Positions 33,170 to 44,869 of a stretch of 64,000 nt of DNA are shown here, piece after piece. Source of the DNA: Anthoceros angustus. Lineage: Eukaryota > Streptophyta > Anthocerotopsida > Anthocerotales > Anthocerotaceae. The DNA is taken from positions 186,001-250,000 of the forward strand of contig MU008212.1 in the NCBI GenBank assembly GCA_010909165.1. The letters are read 5' to 3'. Below the pieces are notes generated by a model. The model was not told the DNA's origin, made no database searches, and was given only the letters and a program-made list of their open reading frames with translations. The position numbers and the translations under genes are program-made. How positions within the stretch are numbered: position 1 is the first letter of the stretch; every line of letters begins with the position of its first letter.

Positions 33170-36100
33170 TTGAGTTTAAGGTAGCGGGTTATTTTAGAGA
33201 AACACGGTTATGAAAACCATTTGGGGTTATGGAAGAAAACCCTACTTTTACACGCTTAACTTCGTCTCGTTAAGGCCTCCTCTTTTGAACTTAAGGGCTA
33301 CCGTTTGCAAGGCACCGACAGAAGTTCACGCCGTGATTTCGAGCGCAACACCTCACCGTGACCGCCGCTTCTTGCCGAGCGCACCACCACCGGATCGCCG
33401 TGATTTGGGAGTGAGGCGCCACACCGCCGCTCGCCCGCCCTAGACCGCCGCAAGCTCGGGTTGAGCGCAACTTTGCCGAGCGCAAGCTCGCAAGTCGGAT
33501 AAAGGCGCCAAGCTCTTGAGAGGCGATCTTGGAGGTGAGTTAGCGGTCACAGGCTTTGTGCATCTCTTTGTGATTACGGAGTGGGGTTGCCTTGAATTGC
33601 GAGATCAAGATGGCGTGGGGAGGAGCAAGAAGGACCAGCCTTTGGAGGAATATGACCGCCCGCCATGCGCAAGAAGGCCGGAGGAAGCTCAAAGGCGAGA
33701 GGCACCCCACGGCGGACATCGCGGAGGCACCTCCATCCAGTCGCCGGTTGGAGACATCTTGCCATCCGGCCATGCTCCAACAATGGAGAAGCATTCTTCG
33801 GGGCAAGCAAAATCAATCATCCGCCAAAATCCCACAAAGGCTGGAGAGCAAGGGACGAAGAAGGTTGGTAAGAGCGAAACAACCTATTCCACCCGATTCA
33901 TACCATACTATGAGGAGACCCCATATCGCGTATCCGGCACTCGACAATGTTGTGGTTGTGGAGAAGGACTGGATGCTTGTGCAGGATCCATGCCCCATGA
34001 CCGCAATGCGCCATGGACCCCTTTGTTGAAGTTGTGGATCATGGGATATAGGGGGCTCGCCAAATCGTAGAGCAAGAGCGGCGGGTTGTTTGGGCTACTT
34101 TGGACTTCAATGAAGGGAGCGAGTTCACTTTTGTGCACCACAAAGGCATACCAAGATGAGGAAGTTTCAGATCCGCGTTTATACAAGTCTCTTGTTCTTA
34201 GCCCCGAAGGGTTTCACTGGAAGAAGTGTGCACCTCGTGGCCTTGTTGAAGATTTCCGCGATTCCATGCGGAGATAAGATTGCCTGAATCGCATTCCTTC
34301 GCAGCTTCTTCACATGTGAGAGTCACCGACATTGTGGATATGTTTTTCCTACCATCTTCCGTGCACCACTAGTTGCGAGGGCACTCGAGCTATCTCAAAA
34401 AGATTACACAAACTATGAGGGCCCACAAGAGGAAATGTCTATGCCGAGCCCAAGCCTCCATACAGAACGGTGATGTGGTGGAAGAAGATCATGAGGAGAG
34501 TGAGCTTGGCCCATCGACGGGAAGATGGGGCTTTACCGCTAGTCAAGCGCATCTGCATACAAGGATGGGGCATGTGAATCGAGATGCCGAGGACCTTCCC
34601 AATCTTCAAACTCCGACTCCTTCCGTTATGGTTCCCACCATGCAATATGACCGACGGCTGGGCGCGCCTGCCGGCCCTAGTCATCTTCAGTTCCCCAAGA
34701 GCGCCAACGATCCGGACCGGTTTATAAGATTCAAGAAGGTGCAGTGGTTTGGGCGGCCACGCCGCCTCAATCCTCCCACCACAGGCAAGAGAGCAAGATG
34801 GCACCGGTCGGGGCAGGGTTCGTCCCCGGAGAAAAGGACATGGCGGATGCGGGGATGTGGGTATGGAGGGAGGAGAGGCGCCGGCGCCGCCTCCTCAACC
34901 TTCATGCCCAACGATCAGTTTCGAGTGGCAAAGGCAAGGGAAGTGTGAAGCCCCGCACACACAGTGGGACGAGAATTGGGAAGGAAAACCAAGAAGGCAA
35001 AGAAGGGTGGAAGAGAAGATGCCATGGGAGGGACATAACCACGCTTCATATTCAAACCGACGAGGAAAGGTTGGAAGAGGCTATGAGGGATGCAGATCCA
35101 TTGACTCGCTTAAGGGATTGCATACTCAAGAAGGTGGTGAGAAAAGGTTAGTGAAGTTGGAGAACTTGAGACCCGGACATTACTCACGCAGCAGATCCGG
35201 AGGGTTGATGAGGCTTGGGCAAACTATCTTGCCCGTGTTATAGCGAAAGGCGGATAGAGGAGGAGTTCGCCTCTTTGTGTATGATTGATCCGAGCGAGTG
35301 TGTCTTGATCGGGTGGAAGCAATGGCGTGCAAAGAAGTCATGGGAGTTCTTGGTGGTAACCACACGCAGCTATGAAGCACTTATCGATATCTCACCCGGA
35401 AGAAGCGGTTCCAATATGTTGAAGCACATGTGTATTGTGGGCTTACTGCATGAGATGCGGTGCTTGCACAGATCACAATATGATGTCCGATCAAGAAAGA
35501 AGATGAACTTTATAGAGCAAGTCGGTATTTAAGGGACGAGTTGATCATCGCAAAGAGGGAAGAAGTGCAAATGACCATGTCCTGAAATACAACTGCATAA
35601 AAGTCCTAGGTTTGATTGAAGACGATGAAGGGCGGAGGACGACGTGTACAAGGTAACAAAGTGGACAATCGGACCCACATTCATGTGTATTGCTAAGCGG
35701 GATGGGAAGGTGTGGGAGAATGTGGACAAGATTTTTTCCAAATGGGAAGCGAGAGCTTCGAGCGGAAGAAACACGTTCTGAGGACAAGCAAGAAAGGGAA
35801 AGGCAAGCGCTGGCGGATGACCAAGTGTTGATAGTGTGTACGCTGCAGAGACATGTTGGCCAAGCCCGAAATCTTTTCGTGGAATACTTGGAGAGTGTGG
35901 CCAGAAATCGATAAGCGCCACCGAGAAGGTGTTGATGATAGATCCGAAGGGGATGGAGGAAGAGATCACATGCTGAAAAATTTCATATCATACAAGTAGC
36001 AATGGTGAAGCATCTCGCCGTCATTTGAAGAGGTGCGAGGAGTATCCTTTACATTCTACGGACAATATGCTAGCACGATTCCAAACACCTTCTCCGGAAA

Positions 36101-36420
36101 GGTATGTCCGCATCGTTTTTTTTTACAGGGACCGGGGATGATGCCGCCGGCGCCTGCACCGCCCGTCCCCTCGCATATGTTTGATGACAAGGCTTTCTCC
36201 CTCACTATATGGGGTGGGCGCCGCCGCCGCGCCTTCAATCCAACGCGAAATGAGGGCGCCGCCGCGCCCTCCCAACAGAATGACTAACGAGCTCGGCAGC
36301 AATTGAAAGACATCAAGTGTCGACAAAACTCCACGACTTCCAAAGATTTTATTTTCGAGATAAACAATTGGAAAGGGCTTGAAGACGCAAAGATTAGCGG
36401 ACAAGGACCCGGAGGAAGGT
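33170..36420 (+). pseudogene. Degenerate plus-strand polyprotein upstream of a methyltransferase domain
   Basis: Plus-strand frames replace minus ones from about 33.2 kb. Recognisable stretches: YPALDNVVVVEKDWMLVQDP (33.95 kb), EFTFVHHKGIPR (34.1 kb), KSLVLSPEGFHWKKCAPRGL (34.2 kb), ECVLIGWKQWRAKKSWEFLV (35.3 kb) and RALEVFKAHHQ-like sequence (36.4 kb). None names a family. The consistent direction and the domain at 36.4-37.4 kb suggest one element. Confidence 0.35.
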
Positions 36421-36429
36421 CTTGAGGTT

Positions 36430-37412
36430 TTCAAGGCCCATCATCAGAGAGCCGTACAATACCAAATCGAAAGTCGTGATGTACAAGATATGCGTGGTTT
36501 TCTCGTGCAAGGCGGTACACACTTCTCGTCATGGATGTGCCCCGAGGTTTTAACATTGGACCTATGGACAAGAGGGTGGATAAGCAATGATGGATTCTTC
36601 CAAAGCTTTGCCGAAGACCACTAGCGATGAACCGAGGATGATTGTGATGCATGGAGTGGAGGAGGCACATACGCTTAGAGAATCAATGCGAAAGTGGAGC
36701 AGAAAGGGCTTGGTGTCGCTCAGTGGGACAAGACAAACATGAACAATGACAGGGGTGGATTTGAGACTGTGGAATACATAACTATCGGATGGGGTCTGAA
36801 GGATGGGAGCACAAAGGACAGAATCGCAATGCTACCAAATGCTATGCATGGAACATTCAACAATGGAAGGTCTGTCATTGCTCACGACACAGTTGTCAAA
36901 AAACAGGTTTACATGTCACATGACAAGTTGGTGGTCTGCCCTTACCAGAGACCACTAGGGTTGATGACGAGACTTATTACAACCTTCTCCAAAGAGGGAG
37001 ATTGGGTTGGATGCATGCTCGGGGCACAACCGTATTGGCTGCATTTGCGTGAAGGAGTTGTATCGCCATCGAGTGACTTGAGATGCAGTTATATTTCACA
37101 AAGAATTCATGGATTTGAGGTGCTGATGCGCTGAGGAGTTGAATTTTGAAGCCCACCGGAGAGGACTTGCACCTGGCAAAGGAGGTTTGCATCAGAGAAG
37201 GACTCCTTGAAAGCACAAGTGGTTTCTTTGAGTGCCGTCGGAATAAGAGCGGATCGGCGATTTGTTGGAGGCTGGCCAACAAACACTCGAGAATGTTTGG
37301 CGATCGGTATGGTAATGATGAAGACATGATGGGAACGAGGACTCGAGGGCTTTGGTTGAAGTCGACACTTTCGATGAGGAAGAACTTGAGCGGATACACT
37401 CGTAGTTTATGA
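36430..37412 (+). pseudogene. DNA N6-adenine/N4-cytosine-type methyltransferase domain
   Basis: Across several frameshifts the plus strand reads: LLVMDVPRGFN (a D-x-P-x-G/F motif where these enzymes have DPPY), EAHTLRESMRKW, GGFETVEYITIGWG, HDTVVKKQVYMSHDK, QRPLGLMTRLITTFSKEGDW, and then LDACSG, TTVLAAF and SCIAIE in three frames. The last group is the F-x-G-x-G type cofactor site preceded by KP..L..RLI..FS..GD, which is characteristic of beta-type amino methyltransferases. Polyproteins of green-algal Ty3 elements can, as I recall, end in such a domain, so a transposon origin is likely. The target base cannot be judged from sequence. Confidence 0.55.
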
Positions 37413-37439
37413 TTCGTGCCAAGCACCGGTTGAGTCACA

Positions 37440-37990
37440 AGTTAGCCCACGCGTAGACGCTTTGTAGTTGTGAACTATTGTCCGTGCTAGTGGTCAATTT
37501 TGGCGGAACCTAAAACAGGATGGTCTCCAACGCTTGCATGACGTACCCATACCTAGTTTTGTTGTGTTATTACTAGGCCTTTTGTCAATGTGGAAATGGA
37601 TCATCGCACAAAACAAACTACTTTTGAGGACTAACGCCCGCCAGCCGCTTGACCCTTCCTCGGTTTTGTTGTTTCACAACCGCGATTCAAGTAGGAATCA
37701 TTGTCCATGGTATGGGACACCCGAAATCAAAAACACGGTTTTGGGAACCATGTGTTATCTGTGAAGGAGGTTTCGTTCAACGGAAGGGGTTCGGATATTC
37801 ACCCCCTTCACCGAATACCGTGTTTCGACCCATCTGCCCATGTAGTACATAGTGCACAGTAGCGATCACCTCCTCCTCTCATCTTCTGTGATGCAAAGAC
37901 AATGTATATTTATTGCTACCGCTTCCCTCATAGTCTTCACCTTGGTATCTTTCACCGGTACGCTAGAGTAGATATCAGATCTTAGAGGCT
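37440..37990. other. Non-coding region, possible LTR
   Basis: Follows the methyltransferase region. CACCCCCTTCACCGAATACCG near 37800 resembles, inverted, the GAAGGGGGTGAAT tract at 11180. The short plus frames (37534-37764 and 37649-37852) have no support as genes. Confidence 0.25.
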
Positions 37991-38044
37991 CATTACGATC
38001 ACAAACTTTGACAACTCTTGGATTTTCTCAATGGAAGATCTGGA

Positions 38045-38925
38045 AACATCTCACCAAACTTGGAACATCTCGTCCACCAAATAAGTGATGACCTCGGTTG
38101 CGATGAACCCGATGATCTGGTTCTTCATCATCGACCTTGGAGCCTTTCCTTGCCGCTTCATTCGCGACATGTGTGCATCTGCGGTATCTTTTCTTTCGCG
38201 ATCCACGATAGCGGTTAAAGCTTCACCGGCTAGAAGCGTGCTCATCTTTCGAGTGCCATCTCCGGTGTGAACTCGGACTTGTATTTGAGCACCATCTCAT
38301 CAATCGCCCATCGAACTTCTCTTCAAAGTCGAAGAGACATACTACGTGTCTACACGAACATCATTTTTTTGGTTCATAATCCATCCACACGCCGATTTTC
38401 TTCAAAGTCAATGGATCGATAGGGTGTGACTCCTCAAGCGACCACTTGTCCTACAGAAGGAAGGCATGCCCGGGATTGTAAGCTTAGTTGTCGGTGTGCT
38501 TCGTTGATTCACCACAGTAACAACACCATCACTATCAATCCCTCCCCTGCGAGACTATATGAGGCATTAGTCAAAGTTGGTGTCGGTTCCTTCCAGCGTC
38601 GATCCGCCAACCATGCCCGACTTGTCAATCACCTCACTCGAGGCGTTGCCAAAAATCGCCGCTTCCGGCTCCACGGATCGGCCACTCCACGAATGGATGC
38701 ACGCATAAAGCAAGTGAATAATCCAAGGTGTTTTCTGACGATCTACCATGGACTTATACGTGCGTCGTTCACCGGCTTGGGGTCAGATTGACTTCCTCTT
38801 CTCGTCTTCCGCTCGAATCTGGGCCCCTCTCTCGGACCCTTGAGTCGCGTTGCTACCTTGTGTGGCTTCACGGTGCGGATTGTTGATGTGCAAAATTCTT
38901 GGCTTGGGATGGTTGTCCTCTGCAC
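38045..38925 (-). pseudogene. Gag-like fragment
   Basis: The minus strand, in pieces, reads LLYACIHSWSGRSV, YKSEFTPEMALERLSTLLA and DRERKDTADAHMSRMKRQGK, then EVITYLVDEMFQVW. Helical, charged sequence with no enzyme motif suits a gag or capsid remnant. It may be the displaced 5' part of one of the minus-strand elements to the left. Low confidence. Confidence 0.3.
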
Positions 38926-39810
38926 ACACCAATTTGAAGCATCACAAGGTACTTGAAAAAGTGCTTGGGATACGTCATTCTATTGAATCGACATCAACAA
39001 TCCGCCCTCCATGACGGATTCTTGGACTTTGTAGCCTACATGCTTGATCTTAATTCTTGGCCCGAATTCGAGCCGTGATCACACCCGCACATGTCGGGAG
39101 ATCTTCGCCGAGCCTTAATTGCGCTTGGCCGTGATACCTTGTATGGTCCACATAACCACACCATCCTATTTCCATACCCATGCCACTCATCATGCCACCA
39201 CACACATAGCACACACACCATCACACTCGATTCTTATCTACCTCTTTCTACCAGCTGCGTGCCATGGCGTGTCCGCCCGGCCGCATAAGCGGACATGGCG
39301 GCATGCCATCCTATCAAAATCCACAAAACAAAAGTCTTTCAACTACTTGCTATCAACTCGTAACCTTGGGCCACATGCGTCATCACCACCTCCGTCTCCT
39401 GCGTTTACAAATGGCAAAATTCTTGGCTTGGGATGGTTGTCCTCTGCACACACCACGGTGAAGCTTGTCATCACAAGGTACTTGAAAAAGTGCTTGGGAT
39501 GCAATGGGTACATTCTATTGAATCGGACATCAACAATCCGCCCTCCATGGCTCCGATTCTTTGGACTTTGTAGCCTACATGCCGATCTTATTCTTGGCCC
39601 GAATTCGAGCCTTGGTGATCACACCCGCACATGTCGGGAGATCTTCGCCGAGCCTTAATTAAACGGCCGTAATGCTTGTATGGTCCACATAACCACGACA
39701 CCATCCTATTTCCATACCCATGCCACTCATCATGCCACCACACATAGCACACACACACACCATCGCTCAGTTCTTATCTACCTCTTTCTACCACCTGCGT
39801 GCCATGACGG
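38885..39810 (+). repeat. 0.5-kb repeat family, copies 5 and 6
   Basis: Two further tandem units of the family seen at 14.3-16.7 kb, in the same orientation; the first lacks its start. They share TGGCTTGGGATGGTTGTCC, CACCCGCACATGTCGG and CATGCCACTCATCATGCC. The presence of the family at 14-16.7 and 38.9-39.8 kb brackets the block of minus-strand elements. Confidence 0.8.
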
Positions 39811-39829
39811 CCGCCTCGAACCCTCATCG

Positions 39830-42300
39830 GTGAAGTCGCAACCCATTTGTGGAAGGCGGCGGCTGGCGGAGCGGAGGTGGGAACCACAGGTCGACCTCGC
39901 CGAATTGGCGGTGTCACCGATTTAGTGAGGCCGGGGGCTCTGCGGAAGGATGGCGCCCAAAGTCACAATCGACAGATTGCTGTTCCAATGGCCAAACATG
40001 GACCATTGGAAAGTTCGAGCCCGTGGAAGGAGTTTCGAGCCGGCTTCATGGAGAAGCGGTGGAATTACTGAACTTGGGACTGGCAGAGGAGTGCGCCGCC
40101 ACCTAAAGACAAGCAACCCGTAGGGAATTAGAGCAAACCGGATTGGGACTCGAATTGGTTAGGGAAGTGTATGGGCGCAAGGAGGAGGCGGGGGTTTGGT
40201 GATGGAACCTTCTCGGAAAAGGAGCATGAAGAGCAGCAACCGCCTCGTGAAGGCGGGCGTAATCCGGAACCCAATGGTTGGTCGACGCGAGAATTGGCAA
40301 CAAAGATGCTTAATGGGTCCGCTGGGATGGCTTCTCTCGCTTCCTACAGACAAGAAGCAGTGATTATTTGTCGACCACTTGTCGTTGTTCCTCCATGAAG
40401 TTGTCAAGGGGCGAAAATCGATTGGGGACGACTTTGAGAAGTTGAGTGAAGAAAGGTTGAATCGATTTCTCCTACGGCCCTCTCTAATTTCACCATTCCT
40501 AGTTCATCTTTATGCGCATGCTAACCGCCGAGGTAGAAATTGTGGCCTCCTTCATATGTGGAAGCCGTCGAGGTGAAGTGGAAGCGGAGGAGCCCAAGGA
40601 GGAGGCGGGGGTTTGGTGATGGAACCTTCTCGGAAAAGGAGCACAAGAAGAAGCCGCCCGGTGAAGGCGGGCGAATCCGGAACCCAATGGTTGGTCGACG
40701 CGAATTGGCAACAAAGACAGCTTAATGGGTCTCGCCAGATGGCTTCGCTTCCTACAAGACAAGAAGCAGATTATTTGTCGACCACTTGTTGTTCCTCCAT
40801 GAAGTTGTCAAGGGGGCGAAAATCGATTGGGACGAATTCTCGAGAAGTTGAGTGAAAGGTTGAATCGATTTCTCCTACCCCGGCCCTCTCTAATTTCACC
40901 ATTCCTAGTTCATCTTTATGCGCATGCTAATTGCCCGCCGAGGTAGAAATTGTGGCCTCCTTCATATGTGGAAGCCTGTGGAGGTGAAGTGGAAAGCGGA
41001 GGAGCCCAAGGAGGAAATCGAGGAGGAATCGGACAGCTGGGAGTCCATGGCGACAGGCAGTTCTGAGGAAGAGAAGGAAATTTCTACCAGCAAGAAGAGG
41101 AAGACCGGGAGTGGCAGACGGTCCCAAAAGTGAGAAGGGAACTGTGAAGGCGGGTGCCGCCATGGTGAGAAAGCAAAGAAAATGAAAGCCAAACGGCAGA
41201 CTGAGGTGGCGGAGGAAGAGGCGCGTCCGAGGAAGAATTTTGCCGACTGATGATGATGAGCCGGCCAGGAGGAATTAGGTCGACTCGTGAGCGGACCCCT
41301 CCTCAAAGATGGGAAGAGATTTTCAAGGGGACTCCACTGCAATGAGGTGGACGCAAATTGACCGAGGGTGCGCACTTTGTTGGGAAGGAAGGTGCTCGAC
41401 GGAGGATGGCGCTGCACGGGCCGCCGCAGCAGTGGAATTGAACGACATCGATGATCCGGGCCCAAGCGGATTTGTTGGACCAAGCGGCCTTGGCTCTCAC
41501 ATGGCTCAAGGTGCAAGGGCGGCGGAGGAAGTGGTGAAGGCTGTTTGATTTAAGGAGAAGCTCAAGCAAAATCGGAGGAAGACAAGCGGCCTTAGAGGAG
41601 ATAAGAATCAAGCTTCGGAGGATTTGTGCAGTGGCCTGTGAGAAGCCGCAGCCATGACGAGTCACAGGAAGCGCCATGGCTCAAATCAAGGATGCCCACG
41701 AGTCAAACCAGAGATGGGGAGTTGTTGCGAGCCCAGAGCAGTGAGGCGGCCTCGGTGGAGAAGGTCCATAAGCTGAAGAACTATAAACGGGAAAGGGATG
41801 AGGCACGTCGAACCGTAAAAGAGAAGGGGAAGCGAGGTGGTGATCACGACCGGGTAGTGGAAGGCACCGGAGGAAGGACGCAGCCAAGGTGGTGAAACAC
41901 CTACCGTGGCCGGACCAACGACGGTCGGAGACCACCACCGTGTAGCGAAGCGAATGGGCGGGCGACAGACGCGACGCGCACCCCGCGAGGACATGGACGT
42001 GCAACTGTGTAGTCTACGGAGGAGGGGGGAGGGACTGTGTCCCACCCATGCAAGTGAGGACCCAGTGCATACTTCTACCACCCGCCAGTGTGGGGATTGG
42101 CCCCTATTATGCGGAGGCGACCTTGGAGGAGTTGAGTGAAGAGGAGGTCCAGTTGGGTGGATGAGGAACCGTGGTAATCCTCGGCAATAGGCGGGAAGAG
42201 GCGAAGTTCCCAAGGTGGTATGCCCTCAATTAGGACGCCAAGAAGGATAAAGGAGGTGGAAGTCCTGTGGAAACCCGCTGAATCAGTGGTGTGAGGGCTC
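39830..42300 (+). pseudogene. Gag-like region of a plus-strand LTR element
   Basis: Charged, Arg/Glu/Lys-rich plus frames: MAPKVTIDRLLFQWPNMDHW near 39.95 kb, SWESMATGSSEEEKEISTSK at 41.05 kb, MSKGT-free coiled-coil-like KVHKLKNYKRERDEARRTVK at 41.77 kb, and a Cys-containing LCSLRRRGEGLCPTH at 42.0 kb that may be a decayed zinc knuckle. Stops are frequent. Style matches the gag-like region at 1.6-3.4 kb and the gag of the 48-kb Ty3/gypsy element, but no RT is present. Confidence 0.4.
40181..41010 (+). repeat. Tandem duplication, about 417-bp period
   Basis: GGAGGAGGCGGGGGTTTGGT at 40181 restarts at 40598. Both copies run through CCCAATGGTTGGTCGACGCG and GTCGACCACTTGT to TATGTGGAAGCC. They differ by short indels that throw the two copies into different frames. 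Confidence 0.9.
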
Positions 42301-42469
42301 GTGGCGGCGGAGGACGGGGCCATGACAAGTCGGGGAGGCGCGGATAAGCGTAGGCAATAGGTGGTATAGGAATGAAATTTGGGTAGGATGCCCCATCGAC
42401 CTAAGATCGCTTAGAATTGTGGGCGCGTCCTCACGATAGCTTTTTAGGATCCGGAAACTGGGAAACAGA

Positions 42470-43420
42470 CGCCGATGTATAAGAGGGCAACTTTTGCCCT
42501 CCACAGATAACTCCGGTTGAGATCCCCACGCCTATGGATGGTTGGAGACGTCCGATTGGTGAGGTGGTGCGCGAGACGCCCTAGGGGTGGTCGAGAGCTT
42601 GCTCCGCAACGGGGAAGGAGGGGTGATGGAGCAATTTTGCTGACAACGGAGGAGGAAACCAAGGGATTGGCACGGGGCGGGTCTGGAGCTTGCTCGTAAC
42701 GCCTGCTGTGACGCCCGAGGATTCTTTCCTCCTTCACCCTTGATCCTGACAGTTGTGTTCCGAAATCAGAGAGTGTTTGAGTGGATGGTTGGAAGCCTGC
42801 GGGCGAATTGAGGAAGAGAGAGAGAGAGGGAGAGAAGAGATCGGGTGAAGGAGAGATCAATGTCAGACGCTATGCAGGTGTGAGATCGCGAGTGGAAAGA
42901 GAAGGAGAAATTGGGACGCTTAACAAAGGAGAAGAGTTGTGTGTGGTTTGTGAAACTCAACCGTGCTTGCAAGTGAAAGTGCACAAGGAAACAACGCTTC
43001 GTGGAAATCGTGTGAGTGTGGCGCCCTTTGTGTGTGTGTGTGTGTGAGGAGCGGGTGTGAGGTATCCTAGGAACTTTGGTCCCTAGGAATCGGAGTGCGC
43101 ATGAAGTGTGGAGTGCAGAATAACACCTGATCTGTGAGCAGCGGCAGCCGCCCGTGACAGGGATCCGCGGCGCCGCGCGCCAGAGATGAGTTGCTAGGGT
43201 TTGGTGTGGGACCCACCTCGGTGGTTGTAGCAACTACCCGGTAGTAGTGAGAGTCACCGTGGTAGTGGCTCCGGAACGGGGGTCGTGGAACGAGATTTGC
43301 GGTCGGGAAGTTAGATCCGTGGTAGTTGGATATGACAGGAGGTAGTCGTAGTTGAGTAGATAGGTGCGAAGTGGTAGCGGTCCGTGCTTAGGCAAAGTTG
43401 GTAGTGATAGAAGATAGCCT
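42470..43420 (+). mobile_element. LTR/leader-like region
   Basis: TATAAGAGGG at 42478-42487 is the same core as at 5557 and 47246. A purine-rich GAGAGAGAGAGGGAGAG tract (42817-42840) and a (TG)n run (43027-43047) follow. At 43425-43480 CAAACCATTCCCTTGGGAGC and CTACAACGACATTG match the leader-like module of 6122 and 48455. Ends not defined. Confidence 0.35.
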
Positions 43421-43526
43421 CTTTTGGCACAAACCATTCCCTTGGGAGCGAATCCCAGGACTACAACGACATTGAGGGTAAATGTGGACCTCACCGTGTC
43501 CCACGACACGAGTTTACACAGCCACA

Positions 43527-43651
43527 GATGGCCGCCTGGTTGGCACAATAAAGGAGTGCGATGGCAGCCTGGTTGGCACAATACAGGAGTGCGATGGCAG
43601 CCTGGTTGTCGCAATAAAGGAGTGCGATGGCCGCCTGGTTATCGCAATAAA
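43527..43651 (-). repeat. 33-bp RNase H-derived minisatellite, array 4 (in situ)
   Basis: Four 33-bp units placed exactly where the copia RNase H DNQxAIAL motif belongs: upstream on the minus strand lies QLLQLSKLGELQQIPRPIY, and CDNQAAIAL then repeats. This is the array still sitting in its parent gene. Confidence 0.9.
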
Positions 43652-44330
43652 TAGGTCTGGGTATTTGTTGTAGTTCCCCTAGCTTCGATAATTGTAGAAG
43701 TTGCCAAATACCTTTCTTACTAGCATGAGTTAGGGAACATTATTCAGCTTCTATTGAGCTAAGATTTACAACCTGTTGCCGTGAGGTAAGGGCTACAATC
43801 TGTTGCCTTGAGCTAAGAGTTACAACCTGTTGCCTTTAGCTAAGAGCTACAACCTGTTGCCTTGAGCTAAGAGCTACAACCTGTTGCCTTGAGCTAAGAG
43901 CTACAACATGTTGCCTTTTACTGCTCCAGCTAGTCGCTTTGCCTCCAAACAAGTAGACATAACTACTAGTGCTCTTCCTATTGTTGGGGTTTCCGACGAG
44001 TCGGGGTCGCTGAAACCCTCAAGCTGAAAAGGTTCAAACATCTTGCTTGATGTGTGATTGATATAGGAGTCCCGTATTTGAGATGGCTCTAAGATATCTA
44101 AACACACGATTTATGGCTTTCCAATGATCTTGTGAAGAGTTAGCTAGGAATTGTGGCAAAGCTCCCATTGAATATGCCAAGTCGGGTCTTGTACAAACCA
44201 TGAGGTACATGAGGCTCCCTATCGCTAAGGAGCAGGGGAGCTCATGGGTATTGGAGTCCCGATCTTGTTGCTCATTAGCACAACTAAGATTCACCTCCAT
44301 TGGTGTAGATATAGGTTTGGCTTCTAGCAT
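43640..44330 (-). pseudogene. Ty1/copia RT C-terminus and RNase H
   Basis: The minus strand starts MLEAKPISTPMEVNL, then GSLMYLMVCTRPDLAYSMGA, HWKAINRVFRYLRAI, GLLYQ, GFSDPD (equivalent of GYSDAD with the first RNase H Asp), then QQVV(A/N)LSS-EAEY, and WQLLQLS. These are hallmark copia RT-thumb and RNase H motifs. A 27-bp array interrupts QQVVALSS, and the 33-bp array interrupts the DNQ motif. The reading frame is lost. Confidence 0.9.
43755..43916 (-). repeat. 27-bp minisatellite derived from the copia QQVVALSS motif
   Basis: Six tandem units of GAGCTAAGAGCTACAACCTG plus TTGCCTT. On the minus strand each is nine codons, RQQVVALSS, the sequence that normally precedes TEAEY in copia RNase H. 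The array joins SIEAEY in place. Confidence 0.9.
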
Positions 44331-44520
44331 TTTGTATTTGGTTAAAATCTCTTGAATGTATTTTGATTGATGGATGAATATACTTCTAGCATTTCTATGT
44401 CAAAGAACCTCAATCCCTAGACAGTAGGAAAGATCCCTGCATGTGGTCATGTCGAACTTCTTTGAAAGCATTGACCTACTTTCTTCTAACATATCCTTAG
44501 AGTTGGGCATGAGGACAATA

Positions 44521-44863
44521 TCACAAGACTCCTAGGACGATAATGTGATTATTGCATCTATAGATATAGATGTTGCTATATGAGTCTAACCTAGTAAAGT
44601 CTAAACACTTGAGAGTAATATCTAGCTTGGAGTTCCATTTTATAGGGCTTTGCTTGAGTTCATAGAATGCCTTTGATAGTTTGCAAGCATTATATTTTGC
44701 TTTAATTTTAACCTGTATATCCTCGGGTTTTTCCATATATATGTCATGGTCAAGGTCGCAATATAAGAAAGCGGTGTTTATATCTTACCGCATTAGCTCA
44801 GAATCATGGCTAAGGGTTCTTAAGGATGTGATCTTGAGTACTAAACTGAAGGTCTTATCGTAA
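44521..44863 (-). pseudogene. Ty1/copia reverse transcriptase fragment
   Basis: The minus strand reads KPEDIQVKIKAKYNACKLSK, then AFYELKQSPIKWNSKLD, LKCLDFTRLDSYSNIYIY and HIIVLGVL. This aligns by eye with copia RT (KLxKSLYGLKQAPRxWxxKLD; D-x-S-x-Y; xIIxLxVYVDD). The YVDD block is missing or decayed. It continues into the thumb at 44330. Confidence 0.85.
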
Positions 44864-44869
44864 TCAAGG

